A stretch of 12,421 nucleotides of DNA from an uncultured Steroidobacter sp. (GCA_946478975.1 CAMLEO010000215.1:1-12421); one strand, 5' to 3'; counted from the stretch's first letter, positions 1-8,177 are shown. The notes: generated from the letters alone by a model not told the origin. Made by a program: numbers and translations.

Positions 1-1864
1 CGTCGCGGCTCTCATACAAGTCGCGCGCGGCGTCGAGGAACAAATCGCGGTTGCCCCAGACGAAATAGATTTCCAGCAGCTTGAGCTTCAGGTCGCGACG
101 CGCCGGCTCGCGGTCGATCGCGATCTTCACCAGGTCCGCGGCCTGGTCGTACAGACCATACGCCATGTGGAAGTCGGCTTCGGCGAGCGCGTCCTGCTGA
201 TCGAAGCGCACCGCCGACTCGCTGCTCATCGTGTCGTCGGCACCGCGCACGGCAGGCGCGGCGGCGGCAGGCTCGAAGCCTCGCGCCGGAGCGGCCTGAC
301 GCGGCGGCTCGCGACGTGCGACCGGCGCGGGCTGATCGAAGTCCACATCCAGATTGGTCTTCACCAAGCCGGCGTCATCTTCACCTTCCACCAGGAACTG
401 ATCGGCACGACCGCCACCGCGGGCCGGCGACGGCGCCAACGCCCGCGCGGGACGCTCAGAGGGCGGCTCGAACGTGAGACCCGACAGCGAGTCGATGGAA
501 TCGTCTTCGGCTTCGGCGCGGCGACGGCGAATGAACGCCACCATCGCACCGACCAGCACGAGCAGACCGAGCGCGATCACCACCCACCAGTACTGACCCA
601 GGCGTTCCGACAGCGTCGGCTCGGGGGCCGGCGGCGCAGTCACAGGCTGCTGCGGCTGAGCCGGCGGCGCTTCCGCAGTCGGCGCAGCTTGCTGATCCTG
701 AGCCGGCGTCGGCTCAGTCGTCGGCGCTTGCGCTTCGGTCGGCGCCGGCGTCGGCTGTTCGACCGGCGGCGGCGCCGGCGTTTGATCGACGTTCTTCTGA
801 ACCTGCGCGAGGCCCGGATCCGTGACTTCGAGTCGACGATCCTGCGAGGCCGGCGCACCCGGCGAACCCGCGCGCTGTTGCGACGGCTGTTCGGCAGGCG
901 TTGACGATGCAGTCGGCGGCGACGGCGTTTCCGCCGGCGTTACGAGACGCAGGCGATCGGCTTCCGGCGTGGTGTCGGCCACCGCGCCACCCGACCACTC
1001 GGCGTTCTGGCGAGAGACATCGGCCGCGGCCTCGTCCGTCGGGATCGCTTCGATTTCCGACAGCTCAGGAATACGCAGCACGCTGCCCGCGCGCAGACGA
1101 TTGATGTTGCCGTTGAACGCGCCCGGATTGCCGCGGAACACCGCGATCATGGTGCGATTGAGTCGGCCACCCGGATTGGCGGCGGCGGCGATCTTCGACA
1201 GCGTGTCGTTACGCTGAACGACGTACTCACTGCCCGGCGACGCGCTGACGGTGCGATCCGACGGAATTTCCTCACGACGCTCGGCCGCCGGCGACGGCAC
1301 CGGTTCCGGCGTGGGCTCGCGAGTGGGTTCGGGTGCCGGCGTAACCGCAGGACGAGGCGGCGCAGGACGGCGCTCAGGCGCAGGCGTCGGCGCGCGTTCG
1401 ATGCGGCCTTCCGCCGTCGTCGCGGACTGCGGCGTCGTGACCGGCGCCGGAGTCTCCTGCGAAGGCATGAACACCGGCGGATCGAGCAGCACGGTGTACT
1501 CGCGCACCAGTCGGCCGCGGGCCCATGCAGCTTCCACCAGCAGCGTCACATATGGTTCGGTGACGGAGCGGTTCGAGCTGACCTTGATGGTCGCCTTGCC
1601 ATTCTGACCCCGGCTGACCGAGAACTCGAAATTGCTCAGGTACTGCGGACGGTCGATGCCGTAACGGGCGAACACGTCCTGGTTCGCCATGGTCACTTTC
1701 AGGCTGCCCAACTCCTCCGGAGTCGGCGACAGCAGCTCGATTTCCGCATCGAAGGGCTGGTTCAGGGCGGAATTCAGGCGGATCTCGCCCAGCCCCAGCG
1801 CATATAGCGTCACAGGGGACAGCAGGGCGCCCGTCAGCAGCAGGCGCGGCAGGTGTCTTCTCAT
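1..1864 (-). CDS. fimV: FimV/TspA-like LysM and TPR inner-membrane hub protein (N-terminal 621 codons, cut by window edge)
   Basis: FimV proteins are inner-membrane hubs that bind peptidoglycan and support type IV pilus assembly, twitching and polar organisation. The frame stays open from ATG 1864 to the left edge, so the C-terminus is missing. Residues 1-22 are a signal peptide ending near YALG. Residues 23-130 match the conserved FimV N-terminal domain (GLGEIRLNSALNQPFDAEIEL). Residues about 134-200 and 300-418 are low-complexity Pro/Ala/Thr/Glu-rich linkers. A LysM-like domain lies at about 213-266 (EYVVQRNDTLSKIA to RLRAGSVLRIP). One membrane helix is at about 426-445, followed by RRRR, so the following part is cytoplasmic. 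A TPR-like repeat starts near 557 (DALAEADFHMAYGLYDQA). The start has a Shine-Dalgarno GGGAG about 7 nt upstream. Plus-strand open frames opposite this gene are Arg-rich shadows of its Pro/Ala codons. The order aroC-asd-fimV is familiar in gammaproteobacteria. Confidence 0.93.
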   Translation of the reverse strand, partial: MRRHLPRLLLTGALLSPVTLYALGLGEIRLNSALNQPFDAEIELLSPTPEELGSLKVTMANQDVFARYGIDRPQYLSNFEFSVSRGQNGKATIKVSSNRSVTEPYVTLLVEAAWARGRLVREYTVLLDPPVFMPSQETPAPVTTPQSATTAEGRIERAPTPAPERRPAPPRPAVTPAPEPTREPTPEPVPSPAAERREEIPSDRTVSASPGSEYVVQRNDTLSKIAAAANPGGRLNRTMIAVFRGNPGAFNGNINRLRAGSVLRIPELSEIEAIPTDEAAADVSRQNAEWSGGAVADTTPEADRLRLVTPAETPSPPTASSTPAEQPSQQRAGSPGAPASQDRRLEVTDPGLAQVQKNVDQTPAPPPVEQPTPAPTEAQAPTTEPTPAQDQQAAPTAEAPPAQPQQPVTAPPAPEPTLSERLGQYWWVVIALGLLVLVGAMVAFIRRRRAEAEDDSIDSLSGLTFEPPSERPARALAPSPARGGGRADQFLVEGEDDAGLVKTNLDVDFDQPAPVARREPPRQAAPARGFEPAAAAPAVRGADDTMSSESAVRFDQQDALAEADFHMAYGLYDQAADLVKIAIDREPARRDLKLKLLEIYFVWGNRDLFLDAARDLYESRD

Positions 1865-2002
1865 CAGCTCTCCCGGTACGTGTCCCGAAGCATCCGAAGC
1901 CTTATGGAAAGCGCCCGAACTCCAGGTAACCAGTTGCTGCCCATAGTCAATAATCGAGCACAAAGCTAATGTGCTTCATGACTTAGGGCGCGCAACTATA
2001 GC
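1865..2002 (-). promoter_or_regulatory. asd-fimV intergenic region with a small hairpin and a candidate fimV promoter
   Basis: This 138-bp gap lies between the asd stop and the fimV start. A dyad AGCACA-7 nt-TGTGCT occupies 1957-1975 on the minus strand, just after asd. It lacks a clean T-run, so it is at best a weak terminator or an RNA-end stabiliser. Immediately downstream on the minus strand is TTGACT (1945-1950), 16 nt, then TACCTG (1923-1928), a candidate sigma-70 promoter for fimV with a good -35 and a poor -10. Inferred from sequence patterns only. Confidence 0.35.
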
Positions 2003-3025
2003 TCACAGATACTCTTTCACCAAAATCTCGGCGATTTGGACCGTATTTAACGCTGCTCCCTTGCGAACGTTATCGGACACAATCCACAAATTCAGACCTC
2101 GGTCATGACTTATGTCTTCGCGGATGCGTCCCACGAACACCGGATCGGTGCCGGCAGCCTCGGTGACGGCGGTGGGATAACCGCCCGGCTTGCGTTCGTC
2201 CATCAGCACTACCCCGGGGGCCTTGGCCAGCAATTCCCTGGCTTCGCCCTCGGTCAGCTTGCGTCGGGTTTCGATGTTCACGGCTTCGGAGTGGCCGGCG
2301 ACCACGCCGACGCGCACCGCCGTGGCATTCACCCGAATGCTCTTGTCTTCCAGGATCTTCTGGGTCTCCCAGAACATCTTCATTTCTTCCTTGGTGTAGC
2401 CGTTGTCCAGGAACACGTCGATCTGCGGCACGCAGTTGAACGCGATCTGCTTGGCAATCACTTTCGGCGTAACGGCCTCTCCCTTGAGGACCGCGTGAGT
2501 CTGTTGCAGCAACTCATCGACCGCTTTCTGGCCGCCGCCGGACACTGATTGATACGTGGCGACGTTGATGCGCTCGATGCCGGCGGCATCGTGCAGCGGC
2601 TTCAGCGCCACCAGCATCTGCATGGTCGAGCAGTTCGGGTTGGCGATGATGTTGTGCTTCTTGTAACCGGCGATGGCGTGCGGATTGACCTCCGAGACCA
2701 CCAGCGGGATGTCGTCCTGGTAACGGAACTGCGAGGTGTTGTCGACGACCACGCAACCGGCCTGGCCGGCGCGCACCGCCTGGACCTTCGAGACGCTGGC
2801 ACCGGCCGAGAACAGGCCGATGTGGGCCTTGCTGAAATCGAACGTCTCCACGTCCAGCACCGGCACTTCTTTGCCTTTGAAACGTACGGTTTTGCCGACC
2901 GATTTGGCGCTCGCCAGCGGATAGATCTCACCCACCGGGAAATTGCGCTGCTCCAGGATCGACAGCATGTTGCCGCCGACCAGGCCCGTCGCACCCAACA
3001 CCGCTACATTCCAACGCTTGCTCAT
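2003..3025 (-). CDS. asd: Aspartate-semialdehyde dehydrogenase
   Basis: This cytoplasmic enzyme reduces L-aspartyl-4-phosphate to L-aspartate-4-semialdehyde with NADPH, the branch-point step toward lysine/diaminopimelate, threonine and methionine. The 340-aa product is normal family length. The Rossmann loop GATGLVGGNM is at residues 11-20. The catalytic cysteine is C132 in NPNCSTMQM. SVSGGG is at 160-165, and the conserved histidine is H245 in VAGHSEAVN. The C-terminal NTVQIAEILV is typical of the family. Start ATG 3025 gives the canonical MSKRWNVAVLGATG N-terminus; the ribosome-binding site is weak. The gap to aroC upstream is 111 nt and contains a candidate promoter, so asd may be transcribed on its own or with aroC. 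No break or missing key residue was seen. Confidence 0.97.
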   Translation of the reverse strand: MSKRWNVAVLGATGLVGGNMLSILEQRNFPVGEIYPLASAKSVGKTVRFKGKEVPVLDVETFDFSKAHIGLFSAGASVSKVQAVRAGQAGCVVVDNTSQFRYQDDIPLVVSEVNPHAIAGYKKHNIIANPNCSTMQMLVALKPLHDAAGIERINVATYQSVSGGGQKAVDELLQQTHAVLKGEAVTPKVIAKQIAFNCVPQIDVFLDNGYTKEEMKMFWETQKILEDKSIRVNATAVRVGVVAGHSEAVNIETRRKLTEGEARELLAKAPGVVLMDERKPGGYPTAVTEAAGTDPVFVGRIREDISHDRGLNLWIVSDNVRKGAALNTVQIAEILVKEYL

Positions 3026-3036
3026 CTTGAAGTCCC

Positions 3037-3049
3037 GAGGGTCACCCTC
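3037..3049. promoter_or_regulatory. 13-bp palindrome GAGGGTCACCCTC in the asd leader
   Basis: GAGGGT-C-ACCCTC is a perfect inverted repeat (6-bp arms, 1-nt centre). On the minus strand it directly follows the candidate asd -10 and would cover the predicted transcription start, about 12-24 nt before the asd ATG. That placement suits an operator or a short leader hairpin. No known regulator is assigned. Confidence 0.35.
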
Positions 3050-3078
3050 TTAATAATGTCGTTCAGGAATCCGCCCAA
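3050..3078 (-). promoter_or_regulatory. Candidate sigma-70 promoter for asd
   Basis: On the minus strand TTGGGC (3073-3078) is followed by a 17-nt spacer and TATTAA (3050-3055). The spacer is ideal, and both hexamers are acceptable matches to TTGACA/TATAAT. It lies 25 nt upstream of the asd start codon. Inferred from sequence only. Confidence 0.4.
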
Positions 3079-3136
3079 GCCCGTGGCTTACGCGGGCGTG
3101 ATTAAGTCATGCTCGTTTCGGGTCGCGCACACTACC

Positions 3137-4231
3137 TCAAACGCTGCCAGGAATCAGCGGTTTGACGCGCACATCTGCGTTTTGGGCGCGATGCCGGAGG
3201 TAGTGATCCATCAGCACCAGCGCCAGCATGGCTTCGGCGATGGGGGTGGCGCGCAATCCTACACACGGGTCGTGCCGGCCCGTGGTGATCACATCGACAC
3301 TGTTGCCCTCGATATCGATGGTGCGGCCGGGCACGGTGATGCTCGACGTCGGCTTGAGCGCGACGCTCACCAGGATGTCCTGCCCCGAGGAAATGCCGCC
3401 GAGAATGCCGCCGGCATTGTTGGAAACGAACCCTTGCGGGGTCATTTCATCGCGATGCTGGCTGCCCTTCTGCGCGACGCTCGCAAAGCCGGCGCCGATC
3501 TCCACGCCTTTCACCGCGTTGATGCTCATCATCGCGTAGGCGATCTCGGCATCCAGCCGGTCGAAAATCGGCTCACCCAATCCGGCCGGCACACCCTGGG
3601 CGATGACATTGACGCGCGCGCCGACGGAATCGCCTTCGCGGCGCAGATTGATCATGTAATTTTCGAGCTCTTCCAGCCGCGACGGATCGGGGCTGAAGAA
3701 CGGATTGTCGTAAACCGTGCTCAACGATTTCGGCTCCAGCACCAGCGGGCCGAGCTGCGCGAGATAACCCTGAATCGTCAGCCCCAGTCGCTCCCGCAAA
3801 TATTTGCGAGCGATTGCGCCAGCGGCGACGCGCATGACCGTTTCGCGCGCCGATGAACGACCGCCGCCGCGATAGTCACGAAAACCATACTTCTGCTGAT
3901 AGGTGTAATCGGCGTGGCCGGGCCGAAACCGATCTTTGATCTTCTCGTAGTCGTACGAGCGCTGATCGGTGTTCTCGATCAGCATCCCGATCGGCGTGCC
4001 GGTGGTGCGGCCTTCGAACACGCCCGACAGGATCTTCACCTGGTCGGGCTCTTTGCGCTGACTGGTGTGGCGCGAGGTGCCGGTGCGACGCCGCTCCAGC
4101 TCCGGCTGAATATCCGCTTCCGACAGCTCCAATCCCGGCGGACAGCCATCGACGATGCAGCCAAGCGCAGGGCCGTGGCTTTCGCCGAAGCTGGTGACGG
4201 TGAAGAGCTTGCCTAAGGTGTTGCCGGACAT
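3137..4231 (-). CDS. aroC: Chorismate synthase
   Basis: This enzyme converts 5-enolpyruvylshikimate-3-phosphate to chorismate, the last common step of the shikimate pathway, using reduced FMN as an unconsumed cofactor. The 364-aa product matches family length (E. coli 361). GESHG is at residues 16-20 with catalytic H19. [13 protein letters not shown] and [14 protein letters not shown] cover about 48-74. [14 protein letters not shown] is at 103-116 with H106, and [11 protein letters not shown] at 121-131. The start [20 protein letters not shown] is canonical, so ATG 4231 is secure although its ribosome-binding site is poor. Downstream is asd, 111 nt away. Upstream, 174 nt of dyad-rich sequence separates it from the accessory operon instead of the usual adjacent prmB. 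A 1.3-kb open frame on the plus strand across aroC and asd is an antisense shadow. Confidence 0.98.
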   Translation of the reverse strand: MSGNTLGKLFTVTSFGESHGPALGCIVDGCPPGLELSEADIQPELERRRTGTSRHTSQRKEPDQVKILSGVFEGRTTGTPIGMLIENTDQRSYDYEKIKDRFRPGHADYTYQQKYGFRDYRGGGRSSARETVMRVAAGAIARKYLRERLGLTIQGYLAQLGPLVLEPKSLSTVYDNPFFSPDPSRLEELENYMINLRREGDSVGARVNVIAQGVPAGLGEPIFDRLDAEIAYAMMSINAVKGVEIGAGFASVAQKGSQHRDEMTPQGFVSNNAGGILGGISSGQDILVSVALKPTSSITVPGRTIDIEGNSVDVITTGRHDPCVGLRATPIAEAMLALVLMDHYLRHRAQNADVRVKPLIPGSV

Positions 4232-4405
4232 TTCTGTGGAACTGACTGCTGCTGGTGACTGGTCGGAGAACCCGACGGCAATTTAACTCAAGTCTTCGGC
4301 CTTGAGCACGAACACTGGCGAGCAGGTGCGCACCCAGAGGTGCGCACCTGAATGTGATAGTTGCCATGTCAGCAACGGAGTCTGCCGGTGCAGCGGTCCG
4401 CCGGA
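4232..4405 (-). promoter_or_regulatory. Dyad-rich spacer between the accessory operon and aroC
   Basis: This 174-bp gap must contain the end of the accessory operon transcript and any aroC promoter. Besides the strong dyad at 4323-4350 it holds CTCAAG/CTTGAG (4287-4306), GTCGG/CCGAC (4262-4276) and GTTGC/GCAAC (4360-4376). The 4287-4306 arms enclose CTTCGG on the plus strand. None is followed by a convincing T-run on the minus strand, and I found no confident sigma-70 promoter for aroC here. Confidence 0.4.
4323..4350. repeat. Perfect 11-bp inverted repeat made of two near-identical palindromes
   Basis: CAGGTGCGCAC (4323-4333), 6 nt, then GTGCGCACCTG (4340-4350) forms a perfect 11-bp stem. 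Each arm is itself nearly palindromic: AGGTGCGCACCT at 4338-4349 is an exact 12-bp palindrome, and 4324-4335 is the same with one end mismatch. The site is therefore also a direct repeat with a 14-bp period. It lies 92 nt upstream of aroC and 56 nt after the stop of the PLC-like gene. No T-run follows on either strand, so an intrinsic terminator is possible but not typical. Tandem palindromes also suit a dimeric regulator. Confidence 0.6.
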
Positions 4406-4936
4406 TCAGCGGATCAAGCGAATGTCGTATTTGAATCCGGAATTTGTGGGCAGGCCGGGTATCAGCCCAGGAAGGTCGCCATCGGTCAGCACATTCTGGT
4501 AGCCACGGCTCACGTGGGGTTCCTGGAACTCGGTGATCAACTGCGATAGGCCCAGTCGGCCGGCCCGATCGATCGCATACGAGCCGTTGATACCCATCTC
4601 CGAGAAGATGCCGATGGCCGCCGCCTCGTCATCAAATGTGGCGGTCGTCGACCATTCCGAAGGCGGAGTCGGCAGGCAATTTACTAGACTATCGCCGGGG
4701 GAATGGGGTGGATCGGCAGTGCCCGGAATTTCCTCATGGCCTGATTTGGTGTCAGCGAACAAAACCTGACGTTGCTCACCGAGTGCCACGATGACGCGGT
4801 CGCTGTAAACGTTGCTCCGAGAATCGGTGTAGGTCAGCGTGCCGGGTGATGAATAGTTGCTGGTGTAATCGCTGGTGAGTTCGGACGAGCGCTCCTCGTA
4901 GACCGCAAAATCAAGGTCGTGACGACGTGATTGGTC
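4406..4936 (-). pseudogene. Displaced 3' part of the PLC-like gene (out of frame with the main part)
   Basis: This frame is open from 4936, just after a TGA at 4939-4937, to the stop at 4406, and overlaps the end of the main PLC-like frame. Read in this phase the protein begins near LDFAVYEERSSELTSDY and runs through TDSRSNVYSDRVIVALGEQ to a C-terminus ending FKYDIRLIR. It looks like ordinary protein, whereas the last 25 codons of the main frame (ILRSTRSARPN onward) look like random out-of-phase sequence. Adding one base near 4912 would join them as VVTTLDFAVYEE and give a product of about 1,028 aa. An internal GTG at 4789 could open a 127-aa frame, but no ribosome-binding site or independent domain supports a separate gene. 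I read it as the real C-terminus of the neighbouring gene. Confidence 0.8.
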
Positions 4937-7491
4937 TCAGTACCGCTGTGGTTCACGGGATTGAGAAACGCGCCACCCCGATCGGTAGTGAACGATTCAG
5001 TGCTATCCGCGGCGCTCCACGGAATTTCGAGGTTGCCGATCTTCATGATGCGCGCTCGATTGATTTCTGTGGTAATGATCCGCGAGTACTGCGAGTCGAA
5101 TTTGTCAGGATCGGGGCACCAAGGGTTGGTCGCATACCGAACATGCTCATCGATCGAGGATTGAGAAACCTGGGATTGCACGATCGGCGCAGGCGGAGGC
5201 AGCAACTCGCAGAACACTTCCTGGTCGCCACGATAGTCGACGCAGAATAGGGTATGGCCGGTGTATTGTTCGGTCACGGTGTAATGTTCCAGACGCTTCT
5301 CGGTACCAGAATACGCGATGCCGCAACCTTGCCCCCCGGACTGCATGGATCCATACGGGTAACCGGGGCTCACAAGACAAATGCCTGCCTCGATATCGAA
5401 CGTCTCCTCCTCGTTGGAGTGCACGAGATGTTCTGTCCGAGTGACGGTCGCAACCGCAGGAAAATCCACAGCAGTCCCGCTGAAGCCGGACAAATTAATC
5501 TTGACCCTGCGATCCGGAGCGCCATCGCCCCGCCTCGTAATGTATTGGCCTTCGTCGCCGCTCGCGTTGAAGAAAAATCCGGTGTATGGAGTACCGTGCT
5601 GACCCTGGTAAACCAAGCGCCACCCGAGCGGATTGACCTCACTCCAAAGGTCTTCGTTCTCGTAATGCTCGGCGAACGTGCGTGAGTAGATGCGAATGAC
5701 GTCGCCTCCTGCAACCGCGAGATTCAGTACGCGCTGGCCGTTGAGATAGCGGATCGAAGCGCCAACGATGCGATGCTCCGAAAGCGGCCCCAACGTGAGC
5801 ATGCGTCCACCGATATAAACTGGCCCGCCACCGGACGTATAGTGATAGCGACGTCCCGTACCCCAGGTCAGCACGTCCTCGGGCTTGTGACCTTTCCAGT
5901 CGATTTGTCCCGCCGAATATTGTGCCGCTTGCGCAGCCGTCCACGAGGTGCCGTTCCAGCTCACGTGGCGCGCACCGGAAACTCCATCAGCTGTCTCGTA
6001 TTCCGGCACGATCCTGAAACCAGTACCGGCCGTACCAAACGTCACCGCAGCCACGCCGGTCTCGGTGCCGATTGTCCCGTCGAACATGAGCGTGTATTGA
6101 CGCTCCTTGCGCAGGTCCACGTCGGCCGGCGTTGGGAACGACAATCTGCGCGTGGCATTGAATTCGAGTTCCGCACCGGAATCTTCGATCTCATCCAAGT
6201 CCTCTATCTCGTGACGTTGTCCGTCCGCGGCGTCGTAATACAAGCGGAAGCCCGGCAACCCCGAGCCCAGTGCGAAAGCAGGAGCGGAGACGTTGCGAAT
6301 CGTTATGGTGGTGACGCCTGCCGAACTCGCCAGATCCTCGAGTTTGAGGCGCCCGCGAAAGTAGTAGTTGATGAGCCCGGCGCTGTAAGCGATCGCGCGC
6401 GGAAACAGGACTGGGTAGTTTCTATCGAAGTTGAACCGGTTCAGCGCCATCAGGTAGATGGGACTTCCGACTGGCAAATCCGGAGTGAAGACCGACCAGC
6501 TGCTGGCGCGATCATTGATCCAGGATTGGTTCGAGTACGCATCGTGCACTTGGGTTTGCACGAAGTTCAGAGGTGTCCCCGCTGGCAGTGGGGTACTGAT
6601 ACCCAGCTCGTTCAGAGTGACACTGCTGCTTCCCGTGGGTAGCGGAAACGCATGATTCGGATCGGCTGCGAAACCGTTGGCCACGCGGCGGAAGTTCGTG
6701 TCCTTGCTGACGAAGTTGCGACTGGTGAATTCGGCGATGCCACGTCCGGAATTAGTCCAGAACTTGCGCGCGGTATCGAACGTGCCGAGATCTACTGCGC
6801 CGCTGGCATACGGCGAGTCGCTAGGTATCCTGCCGAAGCCTCCGAGTCCGAACCTTCGGTTCGTCTCGTCTTCGTATATGTCGAAATCCCACGGCGGGTG
6901 CGCGTCATTACGAACGTGCGCTGGTTGAGCCATGTCCTGCAAGTGGTGCACGGAGCGGCCGAGAATCTCCAGCAATCGCCCTAGATTCGTATCGCGTTCC
7001 GATTGTTGAGGCGAGTTCAGCGCCAGCCGGTGGAACTCGAGCGCATCGCGAAGCGAGTCTTGCTGGGCGTTGACTTGGCCCTGGTCTTCGAGCACCCAAC
7101 TCGGCGAAGGCAATCCGCGATCCAAGCCAGGGACGTCTAGCCCGATGCCGCCAAGCTGTGGGTCGTAGAAATGATTTAAGAAGCGACCTTCCGAAACAGG
7201 TATGTCCTCTTGATGCGCACCGATGGCCATGACCTCACGCGCTGTCGCACGGATCGATTCCAGATCCGCGAAAGGAAAGACGTCGTCGATCGACCGCGTC
7301 GTGAACCTGGACTCATGCTGATCCTCAAGTCCGAAGTCGAGTAACGGGCTCGATGTAGGGTCCGCCAAGATCGACAGATCGTATGCGTGACGCGTGAGAT
7401 TTTCGTGCGTCTGTACTTCGTAAGCGTGAACGGGGCCACCGCACGCCAACGCAGCGGTAATGCCGATCAGACCAGAATATCGCACCCTCAT
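4834..7491 (-). CDS. Exported zinc phospholipase C/S1-P1 nuclease-like protein with long C-terminal extension (frameshifted near its 3' end)
   Basis: Residues 1-23 are a signal peptide (MRVRYSGLIGITAALACGG, cut after VHA), so the product is exported. Mature Tyr24 and H29 are spaced like W1 and H6 of nuclease P1. Further candidate metal ligands are H35 in NLTRHAYD, D96 in GAHQED and H107 in NHFYDP. The signature H182-x3-D186-x5-H192 lies in VHHLQDMAQPAH and matches the H-x3-D-x5-H spacing of Bacillus cereus PLC. The domain probably ends near 381 (LINYYFRGRL). The last PLC ligand pair (H-x3-E) is not obvious; the region reads WDFDIYEDE. Residues about 390-490 look like a beta-sandwich; about 500-860 are unrecognised, with late cysteines at 705, 723, 750, 761 and 792. 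ATG 7491 is preferred over an open extension to 7680 because it gives the signal peptide and has AGGGA about 9 nt upstream. Whether the substrate is phospholipid or nucleic acid cannot be told. Confidence 0.8.
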   Translation of the reverse strand: MRVRYSGLIGITAALACGGPVHAYEVQTHENLTRHAYDLSILADPTSSPLLDFGLEDQHESRFTTRSIDDVFPFADLESIRATAREVMAIGAHQEDIPVSEGRFLNHFYDPQLGGIGLDVPGLDRGLPSPSWVLEDQGQVNAQQDSLRDALEFHRLALNSPQQSERDTNLGRLLEILGRSVHHLQDMAQPAHVRNDAHPPWDFDIYEDETNRRFGLGGFGRIPSDSPYASGAVDLGTFDTARKFWTNSGRGIAEFTSRNFVSKDTNFRRVANGFAADPNHAFPLPTGSSSVTLNELGISTPLPAGTPLNFVQTQVHDAYSNQSWINDRASSWSVFTPDLPVGSPIYLMALNRFNFDRNYPVLFPRAIAYSAGLINYYFRGRLKLEDLASSAGVTTITIRNVSAPAFALGSGLPGFRLYYDAADGQRHEIEDLDEIEDSGAELEFNATRRLSFPTPADVDLRKERQYTLMFDGTIGTETGVAAVTFGTAGTGFRIVPEYETADGVSGARHVSWNGTSWTAAQAAQYSAGQIDWKGHKPEDVLTWGTGRRYHYTSGGGPVYIGGRMLTLGPLSEHRIVGASIRYLNGQRVLNLAVAGGDVIRIYSRTFAEHYENEDLWSEVNPLGWRLVYQGQHGTPYTGFFFNASGDEGQYITRRGDGAPDRRVKINLSGFSGTAVDFPAVATVTRTEHLVHSNEEETFDIEAGICLVSPGYPYGSMQSGGQGCGIAYSGTEKRLEHYTVTEQYTGHTLFCVDYRGDQEVFCELLPPPAPIVQSQVSQSSIDEHVRYATNPWCPDPDKFDSQYSRIITTEINRARIMKIGNLEIPWSAADSTESFTTDRGGAFLNPVNHSGTETNHVVTTLILRSTRSARPNSPAITPATIHHPAR
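4912..4917 (-). other. Apparent one-base deletion (frameshift) in the PLC-like gene
   Basis: The two frames overlap between 4936 and 4834, so the break must lie there. The best join is at about 4912-4917, where one extra base gives TTLDFAVYEE and leaves no awkward residues. The position within the overlap is inferred. No slippery heptamer in the zero frame was found, so programmed -1 frameshifting is not supported. Confidence 0.7.
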
Positions 7492-7516
7492 CGTGTTCTT
7501 CCCTGAGCATCGCCGC

Positions 7517-8176
7517 TTAATTGGATCGCGTTCGCGCCATGCCGCGCTCGATAGCGCCACGGACCTCTGCGAGCGAATCACCCCTGCAATACCATCGGCT
7601 CGCGCAACTGCCGACCGCCAATTCGACCGCGGTACGAACCGATTCGAGATCGCGTTGATACTCGTTGAACTGCTGTGCATCTAGCGATGGCGGCAGCGGA
7701 GCCAGGCGCATACCCTCGCTTTGCATGAATGAAACACGCAGCGACAAAAAACCGGCCCAACGCCCCTCGTTATTCTCGCTCTGCGGATGATATCCGTCGG
7801 CAACTACCATGAGCACTGGCATCTCCGAATCTGTCCGCACAAGCGGAGAGAAAGGCAGAAGCGGCAGGTGAATGAGAACTGCCATCGGCAACTCAAACGT
7901 GCCATCCTGCCTAGTGACCGCCTGGATTATTCTTACCGGACCGCCGGGCACCACTTGAGCCGGCGTCCATGCGTCGAGTTGCCAAAGCGCAGCGACAGCG
8001 GCACCAGGCACGGGTTGTCCCGATGTTCCATCCAGCACGCGACCGTGAATAGGCAGCGTGATCGTGATCGACTGGATGACGAACAATAGCGCGAACGCGG
8101 CGGCGGCAATCGGCCAGCGGCGCCTGCGCCGCGCGGGCCTTGGCGAGCCGCTCGAATTTGTGGTGATGACTTCCAT
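7517..8176 (-). CDS. Single-pass membrane protein with transthyretin/carboxypeptidase-regulatory-like domain
   Basis: This 219-aa protein belongs to no named family I recognise. A basic stretch (RRRRRW, 17-21) precedes one hydrophobic helix at about 22-41, so the N-terminus should be cytoplasmic and the rest periplasmic. Residues about 44-130 begin IHGRVLDGTSGQPVPGAAVAAL and include VTRQDGTFELP, the pattern of the small beta-sandwich CarboxypepD_reg/transthyretin-like domains. These usually serve as recognition or structural modules and are not catalytic. A helical tail with C191 and C197 follows. The ATG starts 1 nt after the TGA of the propeller/Ig gene (TGACATG) without a good Shine-Dalgarno, implying translational coupling. 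The PLC-like gene starts 25 nt downstream. The context suggests a membrane partner for the two exported proteins of the operon, which is inference. Confidence 0.85.
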   Translation of the reverse strand: MEVITTNSSGSPRPARRRRRWPIAAAAFALLFVIQSITITLPIHGRVLDGTSGQPVPGAAVAALWQLDAWTPAQVVPGGPVRIIQAVTRQDGTFELPMAVLIHLPLLPFSPLVRTDSEMPVLMVVADGYHPQSENNEGRWAGFLSLRVSFMQSEGMRLAPLPPSLDAQQFNEYQRDLESVRTAVELAVGSCASRWYCRGDSLAEVRGAIERGMARTRSN

Positions 8177-8177
8177 G

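Noticed and set aside
167..904. Plus-strand Arg-rich open frame
   Set aside because: It is opposite the Pro/Ala/Thr-rich linkers of FimV; low-complexity GC-rich codons create Arg runs on the other strand.
2549..3856. Long plus-strand open frame of 435 codons
   Set aside because: It lies antisense to asd and aroC, whose products are unmistakable. Its sequence is His/Arg/Asp-rich as expected of a complementary frame, and it has no recognisable domain.
4287..4306. Intrinsic terminator at CTCAAG/CTTGAG
   Set aside because: The stem is only 6 bp and no T-run follows on the minus strand, so I list it only as part of the dyad-rich spacer.
4834..4936. Programmed -1 ribosomal frameshift
   Set aside because: No X XXY YYZ slippery heptamer in the zero frame was found here or at 10922-10949. 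A base loss explains both sites more simply.
5773..6642. Plus-strand open frame of 289 codons inside the PLC-like gene
   Set aside because: It is a shadow of the minus-strand gene, with no domain or ribosome-binding evidence.
7492..7680. Longer N-terminus for the PLC-like protein starting at 7680
   Set aside because: The extra 63 residues overlap the end of the 219-aa gene, and they precede a clear signal peptide at 7491 with its own ribosome-binding site.
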